This document shows, piece after piece, positions 42,537 to 52,989 of a stretch of DNA of 64,000 nt. This DNA is from Colwellia sp. 75C3 (GTDB taxonomy: Bacteria; Pseudomonadota; Gammaproteobacteria; Enterobacterales; Alteromonadaceae): contig NZ_PJAU01000055.1 of NCBI RefSeq assembly GCF_002836255.1, positions 1-64,000 on the forward strand. Reading direction: 5' to 3'. The notes under the pieces were generated by a model. That model worked only from the letters and a program-made list of their open reading frames with translations, had not been told where the DNA came from and ran no database searches. Numbering within the stretch: the stretch's first letter is position 1; every line of letters begins with the position of its first letter. The translations under genes and the position numbers were made by a program.

Positions 42537-43778
42537 CTAAGCTGCACTAGCGGCTTTAGTGATGCTAGTGACGTTCTCACAGGTACTTAGTGTTACCTTG
42601 GCTAATGCTTGCGTTAAATCAGCAACAATATCCTCAACACTTTCTAAGCCAACGGAAATACGTATTAAACTATCACTGATACCGGCATCAGCTCGTTCTT
42701 CAGGCGTGTAAGGCGAATGCGTCATGGAAGCAGGGTGCTGAATTAATGACTCAGCATCACCTAAACTTACCGCAATAGAGAATAGCTCCATGGCATCAAT
42801 AAATGTGGTGCCACCGGTCAGATCAGTATTTAATTCAAAAGCGATAACACCGCCCGCGGCCTTCATTTGCTTTCCAATAAATTTGTAACCTGAATGGCTT
42901 TTAAGACCTGGGTAGTAAACTTCGTTAACCATAGGGTGTTGTTCTAAAAACTCAGCTACCGTTTGAGCATTGCTGCAATGTCTATCCATTCGAATAGGTA
43001 ATGTTTTAAGGCCTCGTATAATTAACCAAGCATCATGAGGACTTATTGTTGCGCCAATATCTTTTAGGGTAGTCATTTTGATTTCATTGATCATATCAAA
43101 ACTACCACAAACGATACCAGCGACAACATCGCCATGACCATTGAGGTATTTAGTCGCACTATGGACAACAACATCAGCACCAAATTTTGCCGGCTGCTGT
43201 AAAACTGGGGTAAGGAAAGTATTATCTACGATGGACAATAATTTGTATTCTTTAGCAATAGCACAAATTTTTTCTAAATCTAATACCACTAAATTTGGAT
43301 TGATGGGTGTTTCTAAAAAGACTAATTTGGTATTTTCTTTAATGGCTGCTTTGATATTTTCAGGCTCTGTCATATCGACAAAAGTTACTTCGATATTAAA
43401 TTTTTTGAACATATGATTCATCAATGCAAATGAACAACCATAAACTGCTTTTGACGAAATCATATGATCGCCAGCTTGTAAGTTAGTTAATAACGCTGCA
43501 GAAACTGCTGCCATACCTGTAGCTGTTGCGGCTGCATCATCCATACATTCTAATGCGGCAACGCGTAGTTCTAATTGGCGAGTCGTTGGATTGCCTAAGC
43601 GGGTATAAATATAACCTTCACTCTCACCGGAAAATCGGTCGCCACCTTGTTTAGCATTATCAAAAATAAAGGTTGAGGTTTGATATAAAGGCGTGGCAAG
43701 CGAGCCGAACTGTTTATCATCAATTCTGCCAGCGTGAATGGCGTTAGTTTCAATATTCTTGCTCTTAAACTTAGTCAT
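42537..43778 (-). CDS. mdeA: Methionine gamma-lyase
   Basis: The 413-residue PLP enzyme of the Cys/Met-metabolism family has the lysine motif SATKYLNGHGDVVAG. Features favouring methionine gamma-lyase over cystathionine gamma-synthase are the loop YGCSFALMNH, where this family has the substrate-contacting Cys, and SPHDAWLIIRGLKTLPIRMDRHC. It splits methionine into methanethiol, 2-oxobutyrate and ammonia. Homocysteine or cysteine activity is possible. It is divergent from a TyrR-like activator that may control it. A homocysteine/cysteine lyase of the same family remains an alternative. Confidence 0.85.
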   Translation of the reverse strand: MTKFKSKNIETNAIHAGRIDDKQFGSLATPLYQTSTFIFDNAKQGGDRFSGESEGYIYTRLGNPTTRQLELRVAALECMDDAAATATGMAAVSAALLTNLQAGDHMISSKAVYGCSFALMNHMFKKFNIEVTFVDMTEPENIKAAIKENTKLVFLETPINPNLVVLDLEKICAIAKEYKLLSIVDNTFLTPVLQQPAKFGADVVVHSATKYLNGHGDVVAGIVCGSFDMINEIKMTTLKDIGATISPHDAWLIIRGLKTLPIRMDRHCSNAQTVAEFLEQHPMVNEVYYPGLKSHSGYKFIGKQMKAAGGVIAFELNTDLTGGTTFIDAMELFSIAVSLGDAESLIQHPASMTHSPYTPEERADAGISDSLIRISVGLESVEDIVADLTQALAKVTLSTCENVTSITKAASAA

Positions 43779-44118
43779 AGCTTCTCTTCCAAAGTGAGGT
43801 GAAATTATTATTTTTATTATTTATTTGATAATGGCCAACGGGACTTAGTACATAAGCTCCACGCTTATATAGTTGTTGCAACTAGTGTATTGCAACTATG
43901 TAGCCAATATGTAAATCAGTTATTTTTCAATCACTTATGTTTTAATCGCAATAATAGGGTAAGGTTTTGTAATAAATTAATGACAACTCAGCGTGATTGA
44001 AAGTGATTTTCAGTTAAAAGTAGTACTCAAACTCATTAAAAGTGATGCTAATCATGTTTGTACTAATATCATTACTGTGTCATATTTACATTACAAATCA
44101 CTTTTAACGTCACTACTT

Positions 44119-45717
44119 ATGCGTATTGTTATTGAATCAAGCGATAGAATTGGTATTTCACAAGAAATATTGGCAGTGTTTGCCAAACAAGCTTGGAATT
44201 TAAAAGCGGTTGAAATAATCAGCTGCTTTACCTATGTGCACGTTCAATATGACGCGCTAACCTTGTCTTTAATTAGAGAGTGTTTAGCCAGTGTTAGGGG
44301 AGTGATAAGTGTTGATATGATCAACCTATTACCCAGCGAGCAGCGAGAGAATCATTTACAAGCACTATTAGATAAAATGCCAGAGCCTATTATCGATGTT
44401 GATAATAATGGCTTAATTTTAGCGATGAATAAGGCCAGTCACAAACTTCAGCCAGCAGCCGGAGACGACGCACATGATTTGGTTGCGACTGACTATTTGG
44501 GCAAGCCAATAGAAGCATTTATTGGTCAAATTAATAAAAAAATGCTCACTAATACTGCCACGAGTCAGGCAGTGACTCTTCAAGGTAAAGCTTACATACT
44601 TGATATAAGCCCTGTAATATCGAAATCCGTAAATCAATTAGCAATACACAGCGACAAAAAAATAAGCGGCTTTGTATTACTGCTACGTTCGATGAAAACC
44701 TTAGGGCGACAAATATCTTTGATGCAAAGTCATCAAGAGCACAGTTTTGACAATATTATTGGCCAATCAAAAAGCATCAGTTTAATTAAGGCGCAAAGTA
44801 AACGTTTTGCTGAATTGGATTTACCGGTTTTAATCAGTGGTGAAACGGGTACCGGTAAAGAATTAATCGCGAGGGCATTACATCAAGCCAGCTCCAGATC
44901 CAAAGCACCTTTTTTAGCCATTAATTGTTCGGCATTGCCAGAGCATTTGTTAGAAAGTGAACTCTTTGGTTACGCCAGTGGTGCCTTTACCGGCGCTCAA
45001 AAAGGCGGAAAACCTGGTTTAATTGAAATGGCCGAAGCAGGGTGTTTATTTTTAGATGAAATTGCTGAAATGTCACCCTATTTACAAGCTAAACTATTAC
45101 GTTTCTTACAGGATCTAACTTATCGCCGTGTTGGTGGTACTAAAGAGCTTGTCGCTAATATTCGTATTATCAGTGCCAGTCACCAAAACTTAGCCAAGTT
45201 AATCAGTGAAAAAACCTTTCGAGAAGATCTCTATTATCGTCTTAACGTACTTAGTATTGAATTGCCTCCGTTAAGAGATCGCATTGAGGATATGAGTTTG
45301 TTAGCAAACCTCTTTATTGAAAATGCAGCCAAACAAGTCAATAATAGTCAACAGACGAATATTGCTAAGCCTAAATTGACCGCAGATGCACTTACCATAT
45401 TGCAGGACTTTGCTTGGCCAGGAAATATCAGACAATTACAGAATGTACTATTTAGTGTAATAGCCTTAAGTAATGGCGGAGATATTTGTGCTGATGATTT
45501 ACTACAAGTACTCAATAAACATGTTGGTAATCAGCCACCAGATAGTGAGAAGGGTATTGAGACAATTACAGATTGGTCTAGTGCTCAGGCAGATTTCGAA
45601 GCTAAATTGTTAGCACAGCTGCACCCATTATTTCCAACCACACGAAAGTTAGCTGAGCGTTTAAACGTTTCACACAATAAAATAGCAATGAAGTTAAGAG
45701 AACATGGCATAAAGTGA
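44119..45717 (+). CDS. tyrR: TyrR-like transcriptional regulator
   Basis: I start it at MRIVIESSDRIGISQEIL because this aligns with the true start of TyrR; the longer frame adds 42 unsupported residues. The 532-residue protein has an ACT domain (1-72), PAS (about 78-190), an AAA+ sigma-54-type domain with Walker A GETGTGKE at 241-248, and a TyrR-type HTH (TTRKLAERLNVSHNKIAMKL). The GAFTGA loop, used to contact sigma-54, is intact at 288-293. E. coli TyrR lacks it, so this one may act at sigma-54 promoters, as PhhR relatives may. Its neighbour is methionine gamma-lyase, not an aromatic-acid gene. Confidence 0.9.
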   Translation: MRIVIESSDRIGISQEILAVFAKQAWNLKAVEIISCFTYVHVQYDALTLSLIRECLASVRGVISVDMINLLPSEQRENHLQALLDKMPEPIIDVDNNGLILAMNKASHKLQPAAGDDAHDLVATDYLGKPIEAFIGQINKKMLTNTATSQAVTLQGKAYILDISPVISKSVNQLAIHSDKKISGFVLLLRSMKTLGRQISLMQSHQEHSFDNIIGQSKSISLIKAQSKRFAELDLPVLISGETGTGKELIARALHQASSRSKAPFLAINCSALPEHLLESELFGYASGAFTGAQKGGKPGLIEMAEAGCLFLDEIAEMSPYLQAKLLRFLQDLTYRRVGGTKELVANIRIISASHQNLAKLISEKTFREDLYYRLNVLSIELPPLRDRIEDMSLLANLFIENAAKQVNNSQQTNIAKPKLTADALTILQDFAWPGNIRQLQNVLFSVIALSNGGDICADDLLQVLNKHVGNQPPDSEKGIETITDWSSAQADFEAKLLAQLHPLFPTTRKLAERLNVSHNKIAMKLREHGIK

Positions 45718-45757
45718 TATTTAAGCAGTTTGGATACATTAGTCGGAAGTCAATTTA

Positions 45758-47593
45758 GTGACCAATAAAAAATTACAGCATTTCTATATTGCTCAAGAGC
45801 AATCCATTTACTTACTTAGTCATAAAGATGCGACTAAGTTAAAACAATGGGTTGATCTTTGTCAGCAGCAATTAAAGCAAGTCGGTTTTGAAGAGGTTGC
45901 TCTTCTGGGGAAAGGGGCCTACGGCTTTGTCTTCTCTGGTATTAAACGTAGAGAGAGTGAAGAAAAAGAGCTACCGGTCGTTTTTAAATTCTCTCGTGTG
46001 AATTTACCGCAACACGTACAAGATCGCTTAGCAGAAGAAGCCGATATTCAAGGTCAACTTAACCACCCTCAAATCCCTAAAGTCATTGAGTATCAAAAAA
46101 TAAAACGCCAATCTATTTTACAAATGACCCGAGCTCCAGGTATAGATTTAGAACAGTTATCACTACAAGTTGGACCGTTAGCCCCTGAATTAGTGATGAG
46201 TATCGCACTACAGCTAGCTGATATATTACTGTATTTACGCGAAGCCAATAATCACCGACAGTTAAAGCCAGTGGTGCATGGCGATATTAAACCTTCAAAT
46301 CTAGTTTATGATAAAAGTACTGGCAAAGTGCAGCTCATTGATTGGGGCTCATCGGTAAGTGCGCAGCTTGATTGCAATCAACAAAGCACCAGCACCAATG
46401 TGATGGAGTTAATGAGTAGTGACTTACAGCACAGTAATGCCCGTTTAGGTGATGTTTACTTTATTGGCCCTGAGCAACTTAATGGTGGGTTATCGACGCC
46501 TCGATTTGATGAACAAGGCTTAGCTGCAACACTGTATGCTTTAGCGTCAGGGCAATCCTGTCGATATGGTATAAAAGTAATACCAGCCAATGCTTTAGGG
46601 CTGCCTAAATTGTTGGCACAAGTCTTAACAGGCATGCTGAGTGATGATGAAAAATTACGAAGCCAAGCCGGTGATTATTTTTTTAATAATCTTAGTTACC
46701 TTAATAACGTTGTTTTGGCTGATAAATTAACCCAGGTTGAAGTTATTGCCCATATTCCAGTGTGGGCTAAACCGCAAAGCGGTCAAATTGATACGGTAGT
46801 TTACGGTTCGCGGAAGTCATTTTTACGTGAGCAAACGGGGCATGACAGTTTATCGGAAATTGATGACGCGCAGCTGGACAAATATTATAAAAACTACCTG
46901 ATGGGCATGGGAGATAATGAAAAAGCCTTTATTGCCGCGTTAAGTCGATTAGGTAACTTCCCCGTTGTGGGTGGGATTGCTATTCGCTGGGCTAAAGAGG
47001 GTGTTTACATTGATTCTAACTTAACGTTATTTGATGAAACGCTGAAAAACTCTTTTACCAGTGCTGTGAACAATATTATTTCTTTGGCTCAGGGCATATT
47101 TCGTGTTGGTGTGTTTAAAAGTTGTTTATTCAACGCTCGTAATACGCTGCACGTTGAACGCATTAGTGAAAGTCAGCCTTTTATTGCTAAACCTGCACAA
47201 GAGATAAATTTTGACATTAGTGATGTGCCTGATGTTGACGATATAACGCGATTACATTCTTATTTTGAAGATGGTAAAGATCCCGATGAGTATTTATATC
47301 TGCCTGACGAGCTAATGACTGTTTTGGCCGAGTTAAACTTAATTCACCACACCGGCTGTATTATTTTCGAAGTACTACCTAAACATTTAAAGATTCACAG
47401 TTATTTGATGTTACTCAATCATGAGAAAAAAGCAGAATTTAAAGCATGTTTAGCGAAGTTATTGACATTATTACCTACGATTGATGGTGTTGGAATTTCA
47501 GGTTTTATGAAGTTACCGTATAAAGATACCCGTTTTTTTGAACACATTAGTAGCATGCCTGATAAGTTTTACCCGAAAAACCCAAAGTTATAA
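45758..47593 (+). CDS. Serine/threonine protein kinase with unknown C-terminal half
   Basis: The 611-residue protein starts at GTG, 40 bases after the TyrR-like gene. The N-terminal kinase domain (about 40-330) has the glycine loop GKGAYGFVFSG (51-61), the ATP-binding Lys (K77 in VVFKFSR), the catalytic loop HGDIKPSN (H174, D176, K178, N181) and the metal-binding DWG (195-197) in place of DFG. The catalytic Arg of HRD is Gly, so activity should not depend on activation-loop phosphorylation. The C-terminal ~280 residues match nothing I know. No membrane span, no PASTA, no phosphatase gene nearby. Target unknown. Confidence 0.85.
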   Translation: MTNKKLQHFYIAQEQSIYLLSHKDATKLKQWVDLCQQQLKQVGFEEVALLGKGAYGFVFSGIKRRESEEKELPVVFKFSRVNLPQHVQDRLAEEADIQGQLNHPQIPKVIEYQKIKRQSILQMTRAPGIDLEQLSLQVGPLAPELVMSIALQLADILLYLREANNHRQLKPVVHGDIKPSNLVYDKSTGKVQLIDWGSSVSAQLDCNQQSTSTNVMELMSSDLQHSNARLGDVYFIGPEQLNGGLSTPRFDEQGLAATLYALASGQSCRYGIKVIPANALGLPKLLAQVLTGMLSDDEKLRSQAGDYFFNNLSYLNNVVLADKLTQVEVIAHIPVWAKPQSGQIDTVVYGSRKSFLREQTGHDSLSEIDDAQLDKYYKNYLMGMGDNEKAFIAALSRLGNFPVVGGIAIRWAKEGVYIDSNLTLFDETLKNSFTSAVNNIISLAQGIFRVGVFKSCLFNARNTLHVERISESQPFIAKPAQEINFDISDVPDVDDITRLHSYFEDGKDPDEYLYLPDELMTVLAELNLIHHTGCIIFEVLPKHLKIHSYLMLLNHEKKAEFKACLAKLLTLLPTIDGVGISGFMKLPYKDTRFFEHISSMPDKFYPKNPKL

Positions 47594-47624
47594 ATTTGAG
47601 TCAGGCAATATAGTGAATATAAAA

Positions 47625-47660
47625 AAGCCAGCAAGGCAAATGATGCAAAGCTGGCTTGTT
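47625..47660. terminator. Terminator between kinase and TonB-receptor genes
   Basis: The arms aagccagc and gctggctt enclose a 17-base loop, with a run of A before and TTGTT after. It can serve both convergent transcripts. Confidence 0.75.
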
Positions 47661-47680
47661 GTTCTAGCTACTGGCTAACT

Positions 47681-50137
47681 TTAAAAGTTATAAGTAGCTC
47701 TTACGTAATATTCACGACCGGCAAGTGAAAATGGAAAACTTGCCCAACCGTATTTAAAACCAATCTCTGGGAAAATACCGCCATTATCGCCCCATTCATC
47801 AGGGTATTCATCTGTTAGATTTAAAACACCACCGCTGATGTCTAACTGATCTGTAACATTCCATCGAGCCGTTACATCAAATAAGCTTTTTGCGCTCCAA
47901 GTATTCGTTGGTGTTCCATAAGCTGCAGTAGACACTTCACCGTAATGAGTCATACGACCCGTTACTGTCCAGCTATCTAAATCCAACATGGCAGAGACAC
48001 TTAATCTGTCTTGTGGCTGGCCTTTCTCGACTAATAATATCTGTGATGCATCAAAAATAGTCTCATCAGGAACTATCGATGATGACGTATTGATGTTGCT
48101 GACTTCAGTATTATTATGATGATAAGCAAGTTCGTAAACAACGCTACCTACGTCTGCGATATCTTGTGTATATTGGTTTACCCAATCAAGTCCTAAGGTT
48201 TCAGTATCGGTGGCGTTGGTGAATATTGATACATTCTTAACCCCATCTAGTGCCCCGTCAGTGCCTGAATGGCTATCAAAGAAACTATCGATTTCAGTAT
48301 TAATGCCGCGGGTAATATTCCCTGAATAAGCAATGCGGTCATCAATATTTATTTGATAGACATCAAGGGTTGATGAGAAGTTACCATTGTTATATGCCAC
48401 ACCAACGGAAATATTAGTAGAGGTTTCTTCTTTCAGTTCGTTAAACTCAAGCTCTTGAGCAAGTGCATCATTTGGACGTAAAGTAACTAAATCAGCTAAC
48501 TCACCATTATCCAATGAAATAGAACGTTGGGTAAAATTAGACTGCTGCATACCCGGAGCTCTGTAACCTGTTGAAGCAGAGCCACGAAGTGATAGATTGT
48601 CATTTAATGTTAAATGCGTTGATAATTTACCAATAACGGTGCTACCGAAGTCATCGTAATCTTCATAACGAACCGCAGCGGCAATCAGCCAGTCTTCAGA
48701 TAGGTAGGTTTCAGTATCTAAGTAGAGAGCAAAACTTTTTCTATCAGTATCTATCGCCATTGCAGGACTGTAACCTTGGAAACCTTGCATACCAGGTGCG
48801 GTAATATCATCACCAGTACAGTCAATAATTGTCGTGAGACCCTCAGGATTATATGATTCACCGCAAAGGGTGTCGCCTCGCGCATAAGTTACTTCATCAC
48901 CGGCTTCTTGTTGATAACCATCTATTCGATATTCTACGCCAATAGCGATAGAGGTTTCATCATAAAGGCCTAAATCAACGGCAGTAACGGCGTCTACATT
49001 AAATGTGGTTTGACTAAAGACAAGCGCACCATCATAAGCTGATGTTGGGCTGTCTGGGCCATAACTGGCATTAAGAGAGTTAATATTACTGAATTCGAAA
49101 CGGTTTTCACCGGTAACGATACTAGCATCAATTTCCCAATCAGCTACTTCAGTTCTATAACCTACCGCCAATGAGAAATCTTCAGATTTAGATCCTAATT
49201 GTGGTGTTACTCCCTCTGGGTATAACTCGCTCCATACACGATTATCAGCAGCACCACGGTAAAAGCCGAGTGATTCGCCTTCTTTAGCGGTAAAGCCACC
49301 AAAGGCATAGAGTTGACTGTTTTTACCTAAATCATAAGTGAAGTTTGCCCATAGGCTCGTCATTTCTGTTGGAGCTTCACCAACAAGTAACAATTGTTTT
49401 GGCTCTGCAATAGAGCCAAACCATGTTGTTGGTGTTGCTCTATTCATTTCACCATTATCAGCATATTCTAAAGTGAGGTTTAACATGCCTTGGTCACCAA
49501 TTTTGAAGCCATAGTTAGCGCCTAGTTCAAAGCTTTCTCCGTCACCTTCACTTGTTTGACCGTATTGCGTCCAAGCAGTACCACCCTCGTCACTCTTAAG
49601 AATAATGTTGATAACGCCTGCAATCGCATCAGAGCCATATTGCGCAGCCGCACCATCGCGTAATATTTCAATGCGAGCAATAGCGGTCATAGGAATTGAA
49701 CTGAGATCAGTACCGGCACTGCCGCGACCGACATTTTCTTGTACAGCTACAACGGCTTGTTGATGACGGCGTTTACCATTAATTAATACTAATACTTGAT
49801 CTGGACCTAAGCTTCTTAGTGATGCGGGACGCATTAAATCTTGGCCATCAGAAGTCGTGGTATTGTTCATATTAAATGAAGGGGCAAGTTTACGAAGCAT
49901 ATCTGGCGTGCTTGTCGCACCTGAATTTCTAATTGCTTCGGCTGAAATGATATCAATTGGTGCAGGGCTGTCAGCGACTGTACGGTTGGACATACGTGTA
50001 CCAACAGTAACTATACGTTCTATATCTGACTTAGCAGCGTCCGCAGAAGAATCTTTTTCTGCGGCGAAGGACACAGTACTACCTACTGCCAAGCAGATAG
50101 ACAGTGCTAGTGTACTGTAGTTAAAACCTTTTCTCAT
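47681..50137 (-). CDS. TonB-dependent outer-membrane receptor
   Basis: The 818-residue protein has a signal peptide (about 1-25, ending VSFA-AEKDS) and a short N-terminal segment with an IERIVTVG TonB-box-like stretch. The plug domain (about 45-180) carries the typical LRKLAPSFNMN, RSLGPDQVLVLINGKRRH and VEILRDGAAAQYGSDAIAGVI runs, followed by a 22-strand barrel ending ATYNF. It takes up a large or scarce ligand powered by TonB. Substrate unclear: neighbours do not point to siderophores, and several similar receptors in marine bacteria import sugars or peptides. Confidence 0.93.
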   Translation of the reverse strand: MRKGFNYSTLALSICLAVGSTVSFAAEKDSSADAAKSDIERIVTVGTRMSNRTVADSPAPIDIISAEAIRNSGATSTPDMLRKLAPSFNMNNTTTSDGQDLMRPASLRSLGPDQVLVLINGKRRHQQAVVAVQENVGRGSAGTDLSSIPMTAIARIEILRDGAAAQYGSDAIAGVINIILKSDEGGTAWTQYGQTSEGDGESFELGANYGFKIGDQGMLNLTLEYADNGEMNRATPTTWFGSIAEPKQLLLVGEAPTEMTSLWANFTYDLGKNSQLYAFGGFTAKEGESLGFYRGAADNRVWSELYPEGVTPQLGSKSEDFSLAVGYRTEVADWEIDASIVTGENRFEFSNINSLNASYGPDSPTSAYDGALVFSQTTFNVDAVTAVDLGLYDETSIAIGVEYRIDGYQQEAGDEVTYARGDTLCGESYNPEGLTTIIDCTGDDITAPGMQGFQGYSPAMAIDTDRKSFALYLDTETYLSEDWLIAAAVRYEDYDDFGSTVIGKLSTHLTLNDNLSLRGSASTGYRAPGMQQSNFTQRSISLDNGELADLVTLRPNDALAQELEFNELKEETSTNISVGVAYNNGNFSSTLDVYQINIDDRIAYSGNITRGINTEIDSFFDSHSGTDGALDGVKNVSIFTNATDTETLGLDWVNQYTQDIADVGSVVYELAYHHNNTEVSNINTSSSIVPDETIFDASQILLVEKGQPQDRLSVSAMLDLDSWTVTGRMTHYGEVSTAAYGTPTNTWSAKSLFDVTARWNVTDQLDISGGVLNLTDEYPDEWGDNGGIFPEIGFKYGWASFPFSLAGREYYVRATYNF

Positions 50138-50829
50138 ATTGTAAGTCCTTGATTTTTTTTATTATGCTTATTATATAGTGATAAATTTCTTTGATTTTAT
50201 TAGCCATTATTACTTTATGTACTAATATGTTCGTATTTGTTATCGCTAATAATATGTAACATAAATGAAAACTTTCAGAGGTGCAAACACTTATTTTGGT
50301 GAATTGTTATGTAGAATTACTGAATTTATATTTATTCAATGCTAAATTAAAACGAATTCTGTGAGCTTTTGATGTGACTTATGAGTGAAGTTTAAGTAAT
50401 ATTTGAGCCATGCGGTTTACATCCACATTCCATTTCAAGGTAATAATCATTATATCTTAGGAGATGAACTTCATCAAAGAGTTCTTATTAAACAATTACT
50501 TAGGTGTTTGTTGTTTTTTAGGGAGCAGGTGTAGTGAGGAATGACTCGTTGTATGTGGTTGGAGTTTAAGTAAAAAACTGTAGTTGATATTACAAAATTT
50601 AATCAATCTGTATCAGCTTTATAATTTTGGGGTAGGCATATGGAAAATAACGCTAAAATGCATAATTATTTTAGTATGAAAAATATTTAATAGCTGTTTT
50701 TTTGGATTTTTATAGGTGAGTTACTACTAATTTGAACTGGTAAGTTCAACAATATTTAGTTGTAATAAAAAAGCCAGTATCACTACTGGCTTTCATTTTT
50801 ACACTAATACAGCTTAGCTAAAGTGGAAG
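50138..50829. other. 692-base gap upstream of the TonB receptor
   Basis: Apart from the lipA terminator at 50770-50793, no gene or RNA is recognised. A weak Fur-box-like run, aataatcattat, lies near 50444-50455, about 300 bases before the receptor start, too far and too short to be relied on. Confidence 0.3.
50770..50793 (-). terminator. Terminator after lipA
   Basis: The arms aaagccagta and tactggcttt with a 4-base loop stand 37 bases after the lipA stop codon, with T/A runs on both sides. Confidence 0.85.
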
Positions 50830-51816
50830 TTACTTAACTTCTTCACCTGCAGCTTGCTTATCAGCATGGTAACTTGAACGAACAAGTGGACCACAAGCGG
50901 CATGTTCATAGCCCATTTTCTTTGCTTCACGTTCAAACATAGCAAACTCATCAGGGTGTACATAACGCTCAACAGCAAGATGATCTTTACTTGGTTGCAG
51001 GTACTGACCAACGGTAAGCATAGTGACACCGTGATTGCGTAGGTCTTGCATTACTTCTAGAATTTCTTCGTTAGTTTCACCTAAACCAACCATCAAGCCA
51101 GATTTAGTGGTTACAGTTGGGTTTGCTTCACCGAAACGCTTAAGTAAGTCTAATGACCACTGGTAGTTAGCGCCAGGACGTACTTTAGTATAAAGGCGGG
51201 GCGCTGTTTCCATATTATGGTTGAAAACATGTGGTGGGTTTTGGTTAAGTATCTCAAGTGCTTTATCCATACGACCACGGAAGTCAGGCACTAAAATTTC
51301 AACTTTAGTATTGGGCGCTTGCTCGCCAATTTCTTTAACACAATCAGCAAATTGCTGTGCGCCACCATCACGTAAGTCATCTCTGTCAACAGAGGTGATC
51401 ACAACATATTTCAAGCCCATATCTTTAAGGCTATTTGCTAGCTTTTTTGGCTCATCTTTATTCGGGGGTAATGGACGACCATGACCAACATCACAAAATG
51501 GGCAGCGGCGAGTACAAAGATCACCTAAGATCATAAAGGTGGCAGTGCCGTTATTAAAACACTCAGATAAATTAGGGCATGAAGCCTCTTCACATACTGA
51601 GTGCAGGTTGTTTTTACGTAAATTAGCCTTGATGTTATCAATACGCTCACTAGAGCGAGGTAATTTAATACGTAACCAGCTTGGTTTCCGTAACATAGTG
51701 GCTTTGGTTGAACTAACAACTTTAATTGGGATGTGCGCTAATTTATCTGCATCGCGAAATTTTTCGCCGGCAGCACGATTAGATGTTTTTGCTTCTGAGG
51801 TTAAATCACTACTCAT
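50830..51816 (-). CDS. lipA: Lipoyl synthase LipA
   Basis: The 328-residue radical-SAM enzyme inserts two sulfurs into protein-bound octanoyl groups. It carries the auxiliary-cluster motif [12 protein letters not shown], the radical-SAM motif CTRRCPFCD, and the C-terminal [10 protein letters not shown] serine motif. I place the start at [10 protein letters not shown], which aligns with the family and overlaps the lipB stop by eight bases. An ATG 57 bases upstream inside lipB is less likely. Confidence 0.96.
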   Translation of the reverse strand: MSSDLTSEAKTSNRAAGEKFRDADKLAHIPIKVVSSTKATMLRKPSWLRIKLPRSSERIDNIKANLRKNNLHSVCEEASCPNLSECFNNGTATFMILGDLCTRRCPFCDVGHGRPLPPNKDEPKKLANSLKDMGLKYVVITSVDRDDLRDGGAQQFADCVKEIGEQAPNTKVEILVPDFRGRMDKALEILNQNPPHVFNHNMETAPRLYTKVRPGANYQWSLDLLKRFGEANPTVTTKSGLMVGLGETNEEILEVMQDLRNHGVTMLTVGQYLQPSKDHLAVERYVHPDEFAMFEREAKKMGYEHAACGPLVRSSYHADKQAAGEEVK

Positions 51817-52516
51817 GATACGTGTTATTCTCGTTTGGTAAACCCGATTGATAGCTAACATTGGTTGCTTCAAGTAAGTTTATTAAATGTTTCACTAACG
51901 CAGTACCTGCGCTAGCGGTATCTTTTGGGCCTTGTAAATCAGCCGTTTGTACCATTTCTAGACCAGCATAACCACAAGGGTTGATACGTAAAAATGGTGA
52001 TAAATCCATATTCACATTCATGGCTAAACCATGAAAAGAGCAGCCTTTTCGAACGCGTAATCCTAATGAGGCGATTTTTTTCTCATCCACATAAACACCC
52101 GGTGCGTCAGCTTTAGCGTAGGCGGCAATATTATAATCAGTTAACGCCGATACGATACTGTTCTCGATCAAGGTTACTAATTGCCGAACACCAATTTTTT
52201 TTCGGCGTAGGTTGATCATAACGTAAACCACCTGTTGGCCAGGGCCGTGGTAAGTCACTTGACCACCGCGGTCAACTTTCACTACTTCAATATCACCTGG
52301 TACCAGTAAATGTTCTGATTTACCTGCTTGACCTTGGGTGAAAACCGCTGGATGCTCTACTAGCCATAATTCATCAGCGATAGTGTCATCACGGTTATCA
52401 GTAAAATCCTTCATGGCTTGCCAAACTTGGCTGTAATCCATGGTATTTAATTGTCGGATGACTAATGAGTCAGCAAGATTAATAACATCTTGCTCGACTG
52501 TTGAACTTGGGAGCAC
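51809..52516 (-). CDS. lipB: Octanoyltransferase LipB
   Basis: The 235-residue protein transfers octanoyl from acyl carrier protein to lipoyl domains. It shows [30 protein letters not shown] (with the conserved active-site His region), the catalytic Lys and Cys motifs [18 protein letters not shown] and [10 protein letters not shown]. It overlaps lipA, as expected of one operon for lipoate synthesis and attachment. Confidence 0.95.
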   Translation of the reverse strand: MLPSSTVEQDVINLADSLVIRQLNTMDYSQVWQAMKDFTDNRDDTIADELWLVEHPAVFTQGQAGKSEHLLVPGDIEVVKVDRGGQVTYHGPGQQVVYVMINLRRKKIGVRQLVTLIENSIVSALTDYNIAAYAKADAPGVYVDEKKIASLGLRVRKGCSFHGLAMNVNMDLSPFLRINPCGYAGLEMVQTADLQGPKDTASAGTALVKHLINLLEATNVSYQSGLPNENNTYHE

Positions 52517-52586
52517 TAGGCAAACCTCATCAATCTGGAGTGTTGAAAGCTAATCGCATTAAATGGGTACTGTTTTTAAATAGATA

Positions 52587-52850
52587 TTATAAAACGTATC
52601 GTACCTGCTCAATTGCAGTTAACGTTTTATAGATAGTTTCAATGTGGTCTTTACTGGTAACGGTTACCGCAATAGAAACCGAATGATAAGTACCTTTTGA
52701 ACTCGGTTTTATTTTAGGTATGTAATCACCAGGGGTATGCTTTTGTAATTCAGCTATGATCAAATCAGGTAATTCGTCACAGGCAACACCCATAATTTTA
52801 AAGTTTAATACCGTAGGAAATTCTAATAATTCGTCAAACTTGGTTTTCAT
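52587..52850 (-). CDS. ybeD: YbeD (DUF493) protein
   Basis: The 87-residue protein matches YbeD: MKTKFDELLEFPTVLNFK, then PGDYIPKIKPSSKGTYHSVS. It is a small ACT-like fold protein of unknown role that always sits beside lipB in gammaproteobacteria. It is 70 bases upstream of lipB on the same strand. Confidence 0.93.
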   Translation of the reverse strand: MKTKFDELLEFPTVLNFKIMGVACDELPDLIIAELQKHTPGDYIPKIKPSSKGTYHSVSIAVTVTSKDHIETIYKTLTAIEQVRYVL

Positions 52851-52942
52851 ATTTATTTACTTCTCTATCGAGCGACATTACGACTTAATGTCGCCATTTT
52901 ATCATTAAATATTAAGAGCTGATATAATTCTTTCCCAAAAAC

Positions 52943-52970
52943 AAAAAAGCCTCAATTAAGAGGCTCTTTT
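52943..52970 (-). terminator. Terminator between dacA and ybeD
   Basis: The arms agcctc and gaggct with a five-base loop and T runs suggest dacA ends here and ybeD-lipB-lipA has its own promoter. Confidence 0.7.
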
Positions 52971-52989
52971 TACTATATTTTAATAATGT

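Noticed and set aside
43993..44118. Longer N-terminus for the TyrR-like protein
   Set aside because: TyrR homologues begin at the MRIVIESS position; the extra 42 residues have no family support.
50444..50455. Fur box upstream of the TonB receptor
   Set aside because: Only about 12 of 19 positions fit and it lies roughly 300 bases upstream of the start codon.
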